A DNA stretch of 5,586 bases from CAYVBN01 sp964538565 (GCA_964538565.1 CAZIGW010000229.1:1-5586), one strand, 5' to 3'; shown: positions 1 to 5,586, numbered from the stretch's first letter. Made by a program: numbers and translations. The notes: generated by a model from the letters alone, not told the origin.

Positions 1-862
1 CCGCCTTCGCGTCCGGCCCGGCGCAGAACGCCGCGAGCGCCGCAAGTTCGTCGCCTTCCGCGCGACTTTCCATGCCGCGCGCCAGACGCTGGTAGAACCG
101 CGCGATCGCATCGTAGATGTCGTGCTCGGCCCTCTCCTCGCCGAGGAAGTCGCCGATCTCCTCCATCTCGGCGACCCAGCGGTAGGCCTTGGGCGGCATG
201 CGCGAGACGGCGCTGGTGAGCCAGGCGAGCATCTGCGGCTGGCTGTCGGCCAGTTCCTCGCGCAGCGCCGCGGCGCAGCCGGCGCGCGAGGCGCCGAGCA
301 TCATGGCGGCGCCGATCGCGGTCGTTCCCTTGGTGATGCCCGCGTAGGACATCTTCAGCGCCGAGGCGGCGCCGACCGGGCCGTCGATGACGCGCACCGA
401 AAGTCCGTATCGCACGAGGCGCTCCATTTCGCCCGCGGCTTCGCCCGAGGCATAGAAGCGCGGGCCGGATGATGTGGCGCTCGGCGGGCCGCCGATGATG
501 CCGGCGTCGACGTAGCGGCAGCCGGTGTCGGCGAGCACCGCGCCGATGCGCTCGGCGGTCTCGGGCGCGACTGCGTTGCAGTCGATGTAGACCGGCTTGC
601 GCGCCGCGCGCGCAAGCGCGGGCTTCATGCGTTCGGCAAGCGCGACAGCGTCGCCGGGCGGCACGATCGAGAGAAAGAAATCCGATTGCTCGATCAGCGC
701 GTCGTCGTCCTCGATTGCCGTCATGCCGGCGCGCTCGGCCCGCGCGGCGCTCGCGGGGCTGCGCCCGCGCAACGAGGTGAGAACGCGCGCGCCGCGCTCG
801 ACGAGGCGGCCGCCGACGCCCGCCCCCATCTCACCCTGCGCGACGATGGCGACGGTTTCCAT
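1..862 (-). CDS. NAD(P)-dependent oxidoreductase, 6-phosphogluconate/3-hydroxyisobutyrate dehydrogenase-like with DUF1932 domain (C-terminus cut by window edge)
   Basis: Cytosolic dehydrogenase of the beta-hydroxyacid dehydrogenase superfamily; the substrate is not identifiable. My reading of the minus strand from ATG at 862 gives 287 codons with no stop before the left edge. The N-terminus is a Rossmann beta strand and glycine loop in the variant form VAIVAQGEMG (residues 4-13), where classical members have GLGxMG. IVPPGD (66-71) follows the usual end of a cofactor strand, and DCNAVAPET (94-102) and DAGIIGGPP (119-127) occupy the superfamily's substrate-loop positions. Lys-170 in GAASALKMSYAG fits the catalytic lysine. 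The stretch MPPKAYRWVAEMEEI (about 222-236) is typical of DUF1932. Related proteins are about 290-300 residues, so little is missing. AAGGAG lies 6 bases before the ATG. The gene is separated from the hydrolase by 200 bases with its own candidate promoter, so it may be a separate transcript. Family assignment is firm; the reaction is inference. Confidence 0.88.
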   Translation of the reverse strand, partial: METVAIVAQGEMGAGVGGRLVERGARVLTSLRGRSPASAARAERAGMTAIEDDDALIEQSDFFLSIVPPGDAVALAERMKPALARAARKPVYIDCNAVAPETAERIGAVLADTGCRYVDAGIIGGPPSATSSGPRFYASGEAAGEMERLVRYGLSVRVIDGPVGAASALKMSYAGITKGTTAIGAAMMLGASRAGCAAALREELADSQPQMLAWLTSAVSRMPPKAYRWVAEMEEIGDFLGEERAEHDIYDAIARFYQRLARGMESRAEGDELAALAAFCAGPDAKA

Positions 863-868
863 GCTGCT

Positions 869-874
869 CTCCTT
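869..874 (-). promoter_or_regulatory. Ribosome binding site of the DUF1932 dehydrogenase
   Basis: AAGGAG on the minus strand ends 6 bases before the ATG at 862. This near-perfect Shine-Dalgarno site fixes the start, which also places the Rossmann strand directly at the N-terminus. Confidence 0.8.
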
Positions 875-909
875 CCCGGGCCGCGACCGCATCTCGTGGT
901 GCGCGGCCG

Positions 910-938
910 ATTGTCGCCAGCGGGCCGGCCGCTGTCCA
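910..938 (-). promoter_or_regulatory. Candidate sigma-70-like promoter for the DUF1932 dehydrogenase
   Basis: Reading the minus strand, TGGACA (938-933, 5 of 6 to TTGACA) is followed by a 17-base spacer and GACAAT (915-910, 4 of 6 to TATAAT). Transcription would begin near 903, giving a leader of about 40 bases before the ATG at 862. The spacing is ideal and the position is right for the gap between the hydrolase and the dehydrogenase. Matches of this quality also occur by chance, so this is a candidate only. Confidence 0.4.
918..934. repeat. Dyad CAGCGG-N5-CCGCTG inside the candidate promoter spacer
   Basis: Perfect 6-base inverted arms, 918-923 and 929-934, flank GCCGG. An overlapping 8-base palindrome, GGCCGGCC, lies at 923-930. 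The dyad lies almost entirely between the proposed -10 and -35 boxes and touches the -35 box. It could be an operator for a dimeric regulator. In such GC-rich DNA it could also be coincidence. Confidence 0.35.
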
Positions 939-949
939 CGCCTTGCCGA

Positions 950-1036
950 CACGCAATCGCACCGGCCTGCCATTCCGGCGCGGTGGGCCATCAACCGGGA
1001 CGTGAAGCCGGGCGCCGGCCTGACGCGAATTGCGTG
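950..1036. repeat. Spaced inverted repeat in the hydrolase-dehydrogenase gap
   Basis: CACGCAATCGC at 950-960 is the reverse complement of GCGAATTGCGTG at 1025-1036 except for one extra A in the latter, giving 11 paired bases with a single bulge. The 64 bases between the arms contain a smaller hairpin, GCCGG-GCG-CCGGC, at 1007-1019. On the minus strand this structure follows the hydrolase stop codon. No T-run follows, so it is not a classical intrinsic terminator. It could be a 3' stabilising or Rho-related structure, or paired regulator half-sites. Confidence 0.35.
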
Positions 1037-1062
1037 CGCGAAAGGCGCGGCGGCCGGCTCTG

Positions 1063-2139
1063 CTAGGCGCCGAGCTGCTCCGCCATCCAGTCGGCGGTCT
1101 GCGGCCGGTAGCGATAGCCGCGGTTGTTGGCGACGTGATTGCCGTCCTCGATGATCAAAAGTTCCACCGGGCCCTTCACCTCGCGCGCGAGGCGCTCGGC
1201 GTGCTGCCACGGGATGATGCGGTCGAGCTTGCCGGTCATGATGAAGATCGGGCAGGCGATGCGGCTCGCCACCTCGCGCAGCGACAGGGTGGCGGCGCGC
1301 GCCCTCGCCTCCTCGGGCGTGGCGCAATGGCTGCGCACCCGGAAGGCCTCGCGCGTGAGTTCCGGCAGATCGTTCCAGTGCTCGGAGAAATCATAGGGCC
1401 CGGACAGCGCGATGCAGGCCTTGACCCGCGGCTCGAACGCGGCCGCGCGCGGCGCATAGTAGCCGCCGAGGCTCACGCCCCACATGCCGACCCGATCGGC
1501 ATCGAGATCCCGCCGCGTCTCGATGTGGTCGATCACGGCCTTCACCGCCACCTCGTAGTCGCCGCGAATGGCGAAATCGTATTCGCCCTCGCCCTGCCCC
1601 GGCCCGTCGAACGCCAGCGTGGCGACGCCGCGTTCGAGGAACGTGCGCTCGTAGGCGTCCATTTCCTCCTTGGCGGAATCAAGTCCCATCGCCATGACGA
1701 CGACGGGCGGCCGCGCGACGCCGTTCGGCTTGCGCAGGATTCCGAACAGACGTTTGCCCTCGTAGGGAATCTCGACCCGTTCGCCGGGCGGGTCGAGAAA
1801 CGGCAGCGCCAGCCGCCGGCATTCGACCGCCTTGAGATGGGCGTCGCGCATCTGCGGCACGTCCTGCACGAACAGGAATTTGGCGAAGTGATAGGTGACG
1901 GCCGCGCGGCTGAGATGCTCCGCGGCGGTGATGAATTTCTTGCCGGCGAGCGCGTCCCGGCCCAGCGATTCGTGCACCGCTGCGCGCGCCGACCAGGCGC
2001 GGCACCAGTCGTCCCAGGAGGAAATCGAGCCGGTGACCTCCTCGAAGTCGGTCAGGTTGACGCCGTTGGCGACGAAGCGCGGCGCCCAGTGCGAGATGGC
2101 GGCCTTGACGCGGGCGTCGCTTCCGTTGGCGGGCGGCAT
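1063..2139 (-). CDS. Alpha/beta hydrolase, 2,6-dihydropseudooxynicotine hydrolase / Ayg1-like family
   Basis: Predicted cytosolic serine hydrolase of 358 residues with no signal peptide. Residues 1 to about 115 form the helical N-terminal domain typical of this family (HWAPRFVANG at 17-26). The catalytic alpha/beta domain follows, with the oxyanion-side segment GLDSAKEE (152-159), FDGPGQGEGEYD (177-188), the nucleophile elbow GVSLGG with Ser-223, an acid candidate Asp-306 in GKLDRIIP, and His-335 in DGNHV. Characterised relatives cleave a C-C bond next to a ketone in nicotine breakdown or shorten fungal polyketide chains; ester hydrolysis is also possible, and the substrate here is unknown. 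ATG at 2139 is preferred because AGGGG (2155-2151) lies 11 bases upstream. A GTG at 2148 overlaps the preceding gene's TGA (GTGA) and would add three residues, but its spacing is only 2 bases. This tight junction suggests translational coupling to the binding protein and a shared role in handling the imported compound. Confidence 0.92.
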   Translation of the reverse strand: MPPANGSDARVKAAISHWAPRFVANGVNLTDFEEVTGSISSWDDWCRAWSARAAVHESLGRDALAGKKFITAAEHLSRAAVTYHFAKFLFVQDVPQMRDAHLKAVECRRLALPFLDPPGERVEIPYEGKRLFGILRKPNGVARPPVVVMAMGLDSAKEEMDAYERTFLERGVATLAFDGPGQGEGEYDFAIRGDYEVAVKAVIDHIETRRDLDADRVGMWGVSLGGYYAPRAAAFEPRVKACIALSGPYDFSEHWNDLPELTREAFRVRSHCATPEEARARAATLSLREVASRIACPIFIMTGKLDRIIPWQHAERLAREVKGPVELLIIEDGNHVANNRGYRYRPQTADWMAEQLGA

Positions 2140-2144
2140 GGCGG

Positions 2145-3167
2145 TCACCGCCCCTGCCGGACGAGCGCCATTGCATCCTTCCAGATGCTGCGATCGACCA
2201 GCTTGTCGTAGGCGACCGGCGTTTTGCCCGGCTGGATGCCGCCGACCTTCGCCTGGGTGTCGATCTCGGCCTGCACCTTCTTCGGGTCGAGACCGTCGGT
2301 CCCGTTCGGCCAGAACTCGATCGCCATGTACTGCTTCAACGCCGCCTTGACCTCGCGCGGCGAATGGCCGGTCACGCTGCCGATCTGCGCCACCCGGTCG
2401 GCGTTGTTCGGATCGCGCATGTAGTCGGCGGCGGCGACGAGCGCCGCCACGACGCGCACGTAGCGGTCGCGCCCCGCCGCGATCTTGTCGGCACGCGCCG
2501 CGATCAGGTTGTAGTGGCTGACCGGCTTCGCCTGTTTCATGGTGATCACGGTCGAGAGCTGGCGGGACGATTTCTCCCCGATCACCGCGACGTCGTCGAG
2601 ATGCAGAACGCCGACCGAGATCTGCCCGGCGATCATCGCGGCGGCGGTGTTGGAGCCGAGCGCCACCTGTTGCAGCGTGTCGAACGCGTAGCCGCAGCCC
2701 GCCGTCATCTGCCGCAGCGCCACCGAACGCGCGCCCCCGGGCGTGTCGACGCCGATCGGATGGCCGGGCAGATCCTTGCAGGTCTTCACCGCCGGGTCGG
2801 TCGAGCCGATCAGCCAGTCGGGATTTTCCATGCCGTAGACGGCGACCAGCGGCACGTTGCCGTTCGACACCAGGTTGATGATGACGGGGGTCGGCGAATC
2901 CGTGAGGTCGATCTCGCCGGCCGCCGCCGCGCGCGCGGCCGCGACGCCGGTATCGAACGGCCGCAGCTGCACGTCGACGCCGTATTTCCTGAAGAAGCCC
3001 GCCTCCTGCGCGGTGTAGAGCTGCACGGCGAGAAACACCGGCGGGATGCCGGGCAGGCCGAGCACGAACGGCTTGGCGGGCGCCGGCTGCTGGGCGTGCG
3101 CGCCCGCGCAGGCGAACAGCAGGGCGGCGCCGGTCACGGCGGCGATACGTCTCCACGCTCGGGTCAT
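2145..3167 (-). CDS. ABC transporter substrate-binding protein, NitT/TauT (NMT1-like) family, second copy
   Basis: Periplasmic ligand receptor of 340 residues for the permeases encoded upstream. A Sec signal peptide is clear: Arg-rich start MTRAWRR, hydrophobic core, and AHA before QQ, with cleavage probably after residue 25. The mature protein opens with the strand FVLGLPGIPPVFLAVQLY (34-51) and AQEAGFFRKYGVDVQL (53-68), as in family members that bind sulfonates, nitrate, pyrimidine precursors or aromatic acids. Likely ligand loops are DSPTP (90-94) and DTPGGARS (141-148). Cys-130 and Cys-158 are the only cysteines after the signal peptide and are shared with the other binding protein in this window. 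The reading frame is open far upstream, but the signal peptide and GGAGGT just before ATG 3167 set the start. By hand count the two binding proteins share 132 of 243 gap-free aligned residues. The ligand is unknown. Confidence 0.93.
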   Translation of the reverse strand: MTRAWRRIAAVTGAALLFACAGAHAQQPAPAKPFVLGLPGIPPVFLAVQLYTAQEAGFFRKYGVDVQLRPFDTGVAAARAAAAGEIDLTDSPTPVIINLVSNGNVPLVAVYGMENPDWLIGSTDPAVKTCKDLPGHPIGVDTPGGARSVALRQMTAGCGYAFDTLQQVALGSNTAAAMIAGQISVGVLHLDDVAVIGEKSSRQLSTVITMKQAKPVSHYNLIAARADKIAAGRDRYVRVVAALVAAADYMRDPNNADRVAQIGSVTGHSPREVKAALKQYMAIEFWPNGTDGLDPKKVQAEIDTQAKVGGIQPGKTPVAYDKLVDRSIWKDAMALVRQGR

Positions 3168-3170
3168 GTG

Positions 3171-3176
3171 ACCTCC
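3171..3176 (-). promoter_or_regulatory. Ribosome binding site of the second substrate-binding protein
   Basis: GGAGGT on the minus strand lies 3 bases before the ATG at 3167, or 4 if only GGAGG is counted. It decides the start in a frame that otherwise stays open across the upstream permease gene. Confidence 0.75.
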
Positions 3177-3185
3177 CGTCTTTTC

Positions 3186-3215
3186 TGATTGTCGGTGATC
3201 GTCAGTGGTTCTCAG
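3186..3215. repeat. Three degenerate 10-base tandem repeats between permease and second binding protein
   Basis: On the plus strand the units are TGATTGTCGG, TGATCGTCAG and TGGTTCTCAG, head to tail. Units 1 and 2 match at 8 of 10 positions and units 2 and 3 at 7 of 10. The last unit covers the TGA stop of the permease (3212-3214). The array fills most of the 44-base gap, directly upstream of the binding protein's ribosome site. It may be a binding array with one-helical-turn spacing, an mRNA element or chance. Confidence 0.35.
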
Positions 3216-4018
3216 TCCGACTTCTCGTCGCGGCGGTACCAGGGCAGCAGGTGCCGCGTGCCCCCGTTCACCAGCAGGTCGAAGCCGACGCCGAACGCGG
3301 CGAGGAAGATCACCGCCACGAAGGCCTCGTTGTGGTGGAAGGTGCGCGAATTGTAGAGAATGAAGTAGCCGAGCCCGTCGATCGCGGTAAAGAATTCCGC
3401 CACCACGGCGCCGATCAGCGCGCGGCCGCCGGCGAGCCGCAGGCTCGCCAGAAGATACGGCGTCGCCGACGGCAGGACGATCTCGAACAGGATGCGCAGG
3501 CGGCTCGAGCGGAACGAGCTTGCGACTTCGAGGTATTCGCGCGGCACCGAGCGCGCGCCGTCGGCGACGCTGACGATGACGGCGAAGATCGCGGCGAACA
3601 CCACGGTCGCGAGCCGCGCGGCGCTCGTGTAGCCGAACCAGAGTGAAAACAGCGGCAGCACCACGATCATCGGCATGGCGTAGAATGCGTTGATGTAGTG
3701 GCGCAGCATGCGGTTGCCGATCTCGCTGCGCCCCATCACCAGGCCGAGCACGGTTCCGAGCACGATCGCGATGGCGAGCCCTTCGGCGACCGACAGGAGC
3801 GTGATGCCGGTGGCGCGCAGGAAAGCCGTGCTGGCGATGACGTGCGGGATCGCGGCGAGAATGCCGGAGGGGGTCGCGACGTAGGCGGGCGCGAACGCCC
3901 GCACGACCCCTTCCCACAGCGCCAGAATGATGACGCCGGCGATCAGCCGCGGAACGGCCGGACCGGTCCGCAGCCGGAAGCGGCGCGCGGGAGCGCGGGT
4001 GAGCGTGACGGTCGTCAT
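3212..4018 (-). CDS. ABC transporter permease, NitT/TauT (SsuC/TauC-like) family, second of pair
   Basis: Inner-membrane importer subunit of 268 residues, the usual length for this family. Hydrophobic segments lie near residues 24-41, 69-95, 109-127, 133-152, 187-208 and 229-250, consistent with six membrane helices. The cytoplasmic EAA loop that docks on the ATPase runs from Glu-164 to Pro-183, with Ile-180 and Leu-182 in canonical register, but the invariant-type Gly is Arg-170. GGRALIGAVVAEFF (197-210) and GLGYFI (215-220) are typical of the family. The ATG at 4018 lies 4 bases after the stop of the other permease, so the two are probably co-translated and pair as a heterodimer. The ribosome site is weak (GGCGGA or GGAA inside the upstream gene), which fits reliance on coupling. 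Two homodimeric importers remain possible. Confidence 0.93.
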   Translation of the reverse strand: MTTVTLTRAPARRFRLRTGPAVPRLIAGVIILALWEGVVRAFAPAYVATPSGILAAIPHVIASTAFLRATGITLLSVAEGLAIAIVLGTVLGLVMGRSEIGNRMLRHYINAFYAMPMIVVLPLFSLWFGYTSAARLATVVFAAIFAVIVSVADGARSVPREYLEVASSFRSSRLRILFEIVLPSATPYLLASLRLAGGRALIGAVVAEFFTAIDGLGYFILYNSRTFHHNEAFVAVIFLAAFGVGFDLLVNGGTRHLLPWYRRDEKSD

Positions 4019-4022
4019 GTCT

Positions 4023-4778
4023 TCAGTTCCGCCACGGCGTGAAGCGGCGTTCGAGCGCCTGCCCGAGCCGCATCAGCCCGAGCCCCGCCGCCACGATGAC
4101 GAAGATCGCGGCGAACACGGCGGCGGTGTCGAAGTTCTGCGTCGAGGTCATGATGATCTGGCCGAGCCCGGTGGCGCTCAAGAAGAACTCCGCCGCCACC
4201 ATGCCGACGAGCGCGCGGCCGGTCGCCTGGCGGAAGCCGGTCATCACGAACGGCAGCGTGTAGGGGACCATCACCTCGCGCCAGAGCGCCCATTCGCGCG
4301 AGCGGTAGGAGCGGGCGACCTCGATCAGCTCCGGCTTGATGCTGCGGGCGCCTTCGATCGTGTTGTAGAGGATGGGAAACACGGCGAACAGAAACACCAC
4401 CAGCACCTTCGGGGCGAAGCCGAAGCCCATCAGCGACAGGATGAAGGGAATGAGCGCGACCATCGGGGTCGCGTAGAGCACCATGATGTAGATATCGAGC
4501 GCCTCGCGCAGCACGCGCACCCGCGCCAGCAGAAGTCCGAGCGGCACGCCGATCACCACGGCGAGAAACAGACCGGTGACGAACAGCGCGGCCGAGCTCA
4601 AGGTCTGCCACACGAGCACGCCCGAGCGGGCGAGCTCCCACAGCCGCACCATGGTTTCCGAGAACGGAGCCATGAATGCCGCGCTGGTGTGGCGGCCGAC
4701 GATTTCCCAGACCGCCACACCAAGCGCGAGACTGACGACGAACGGCGCGTGCCGCGCCAGGACTTCACGCCGCACCAT
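4023..4778 (-). CDS. ABC transporter permease, NitT/TauT (SsuC/TauC-like) family, first of pair
   Basis: Inner-membrane importer subunit of 251 residues. Hydrophobic segments near 12-28, 60-84, 97-118, 122-141, 174-200 and 216-236 suggest six helices. The EAA loop runs from Glu-153 to Pro-172; its expected Gly position is Arg-159, exactly as in the neighbouring permease. Family hallmarks include YATPMVALIP (102-111), GARSIKPELIEVA (143-155), GRALVGMVAAEFF (187-199) and GLGQIIM (204-210). The protein is clearly related to the second permease but diverged along its whole length, so this is not a recent copy. It begins 9 bases after the stop of the upstream binding protein, with CGGAG 3 bases before the ATG. 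It probably works with the flanking binding proteins and an ATPase encoded outside the window. Confidence 0.93.
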   Translation of the reverse strand: MVRREVLARHAPFVVSLALGVAVWEIVGRHTSAAFMAPFSETMVRLWELARSGVLVWQTLSSAALFVTGLFLAVVIGVPLGLLLARVRVLREALDIYIMVLYATPMVALIPFILSLMGFGFAPKVLVVFLFAVFPILYNTIEGARSIKPELIEVARSYRSREWALWREVMVPYTLPFVMTGFRQATGRALVGMVAAEFFLSATGLGQIIMTSTQNFDTAAVFAAIFVIVAAGLGLMRLGQALERRFTPWRN

Positions 4779-4787
4779 CGACTCCGT

Positions 4788-5586
4788 TCAGTTCTGCTTC
4801 TTGTACATCGCGTCGGCATCGCGCCAGATGCTGGCATCGACCAGCTGGTCGTAGGTCGGTGGCGTCTTGCCTTCCTTGATGTTGCCGATCTTCTTCTGGG
4901 TGGCGACGACCGCCTCGATCTTGTTGCGCGCCATGCCGTCGTCGTTCACGGCCCAGAAGCCGATGTCGAGGAAGCGTGCGAGCGCGCCCTTGGCGATCGT
5001 CTTGTTGCGGCCGGTGACGGTGGCGATCTCGGCGACCTTGTCGGCGTTCTTGGGATCGGCCATGAAATGCGCGGCGGCGATCAGCGCGGCGTCGAGCCGC
5101 ACGAAGGCGTCGCGCTTCTGGGCGAGGCGATCCTTGCGGGTGACGGCCAGAAGGTAATGGCTGGTCGGATTGGTCTTGGACAGGTTGGTGATGATGGTCA
5201 CCTTCTTGCCGCTCGATTCGATCTCCGGCACGTCGTCGAGGTGAAGCACCCCGTAGGCAATCTGGCCGGCCATCATGGCGGGCGCCGTGTTGGAGCCGAG
5301 GCCGACCTGCTGGACCTTGTCGATCGAGCTGCCGCAGCCGAGCAGCATCTCCTTGAGCGCGATGGATCGCGCGCCCCCGGGCGTGTCGACGCCGACCTGC
5401 TGGCCGTTCATGTCCTGGCAGGTCGCCTTCTGGGCGTTGGTGGTGCCGATCGCCCAGTCCGGGTTCGGATAGCCGTAGATCGCGACCACCGGCACCGCGG
5501 CGTTCGCCACCTGGTTGACGATGCGGCCGGTCGGCGCCACCGACATGTCGATCCCGCCCGCCGCCACCGCGCGCGCGGCGGCGGTG
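4788..5586 (-). CDS. ABC transporter substrate-binding protein, NitT/TauT (NMT1-like) family, first copy (N-terminus cut by window edge)
   Basis: Periplasmic ligand receptor; 265 residues are visible. The frame stays open to the right edge, so the signal peptide and about 74 residues, judged against the complete paralogue, lie outside. The visible start TAAARAVAAGGID aligns with residues 75-87 of the other binding protein. Only one single-residue gap is needed down to the C-terminus, so the two proteins have nearly equal lengths from there. Shared blocks include NPDW, VDTPGGARS, LGSNTA, AGQI, GVLHLDDV, SHY, DP-NAD and SIW. The lobe-2 loop DTPGGARS is identical, but the lobe-1 loop reads VAPTG where the other has DSPTP, so ligand preference may differ. 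The only two cysteines visible match Cys-130 and Cys-158 of the paralogue. It precedes the first permease by 9 bases, so operon membership is strong. The ligand is unknown. Confidence 0.93.
   Translation of the reverse strand, partial: TAAARAVAAGGIDMSVAPTGRIVNQVANAAVPVVAIYGYPNPDWAIGTTNAQKATCQDMNGQQVGVDTPGGARSIALKEMLLGCGSSIDKVQQVGLGSNTAPAMMAGQIAYGVLHLDDVPEIESSGKKVTIITNLSKTNPTSHYLLAVTRKDRLAQKRDAFVRLDAALIAAAHFMADPKNADKVAEIATVTGRNKTIAKGALARFLDIGFWAVNDDGMARNKIEAVVATQKKIGNIKEGKTPPTYDQLVDASIWRDADAMYKKQN

Noticed and set aside
122..472. Plus-strand open frame and minus-strand out-of-frame frames within the dehydrogenase
   Set aside because: The dehydrogenase frame from 862 to the edge has a Rossmann fold and DUF1932 signature, so the others are shadows.
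1007..1019. Small GC hairpin as an intrinsic terminator after the hydrolase
   Set aside because: The stem is only 5 bases, and no T-run follows on the minus strand.
1030..2211. 393-codon open frame on the plus strand
   Set aside because: It lies opposite the hydrolase, whose catalytic motifs and codon bias are convincing. Its composition is the typical Arg/His/Asp-rich shadow of a GC-rich gene.
1063..3156. A 697-codon open frame that would extend the hydrolase N-terminus by about 340 residues
   Set aside because: The extension overlaps the whole binding-protein gene in another frame, is Arg/Gly-rich and has no domain sense. The hydrolase homology begins at the ATG at 2139.
2364..3188. 274-codon open frame on the plus strand
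   Set aside because: It is a shadow of the second binding-protein gene, with the same skewed composition and no recognisable domain.
3168..3211. CTGA/TCAG imperfect hairpin in the permease-binding protein gap as a terminator
   Set aside because: The stem is short and broken and is followed by A residues rather than T on the transcribed strand. The tandem-repeat reading fits the bases better.
2145..3917. A 590-codon open frame that would fuse sequence antecedent to the binding protein
   Set aside because: The extra 250 residues are an out-of-frame reading of the permease. A clear signal peptide and ribosome site place the start at 3167.
4788..5567. GTG at 5567 as the start of the first binding protein
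   Set aside because: The frame stays open to the edge, and TAAARA just upstream aligns with residues 75-80 of the paralogue. The true start is outside the window.
1..5586. tRNA, rRNA, CRISPR array, insertion sequence or phage signal
   Set aside because: I saw no cloverleaf, regularly spaced repeats, terminal inverted repeats or transposase-like protein. Coding genes fill nearly the whole window.

Overview
The window is one strand-coherent, very GC-rich stretch with strong G/C preference at third codon positions. All six genes I can support are on the minus strand, so transcription runs from high to low coordinates. The codon bias, dense packing and gene types suggest a free-living, metabolically versatile proteobacterium. 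An alphaproteobacterium of the Hyphomicrobiales (Bradyrhizobium-like) is my best guess, but no marker gene here proves it.

In transcription order: a periplasmic substrate-binding protein of the NitT/TauT (NMT1-like) family, cut by the right edge (5586-4788); an ABC permease (4778-4023); a second ABC permease (4018-3212); a second, complete substrate-binding protein related to the first (3167-2145); an alpha/beta hydrolase of the 2,6-dihydropseudooxynicotine hydrolase / Ayg1-like type (2139-1063); then a 200-base gap and an NAD(P)-dependent dehydrogenase with a DUF1932 C-terminal domain, cut by the left edge (862-1). The first five genes are 4-9 bases apart or overlapping, except for 44 bases before the second binding protein, so they look like one operon whose promoter lies beyond the right edge. 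The dehydrogenase has a plausible sigma-70-like promoter of its own, with a dyad in the spacer.

I read the locus as an uptake-plus-catabolism unit. Two binding proteins and two different permeases would form one or two importers for an organic small molecule, and the hydrolase would cleave a C-C or ester bond in the imported compound. The dehydrogenase may act on a product. No ATP-binding subunit is in the window; it may lie upstream beyond the right edge. The substrate cannot be read from the sequence.

The points most worth a second look are the binding protein-permease-permease-binding protein layout, an Arg in place of the conserved EAA-loop Gly in both permeases, a conserved cysteine pair in both binding proteins, and the promoter and repeat structures in the two intergenic gaps.
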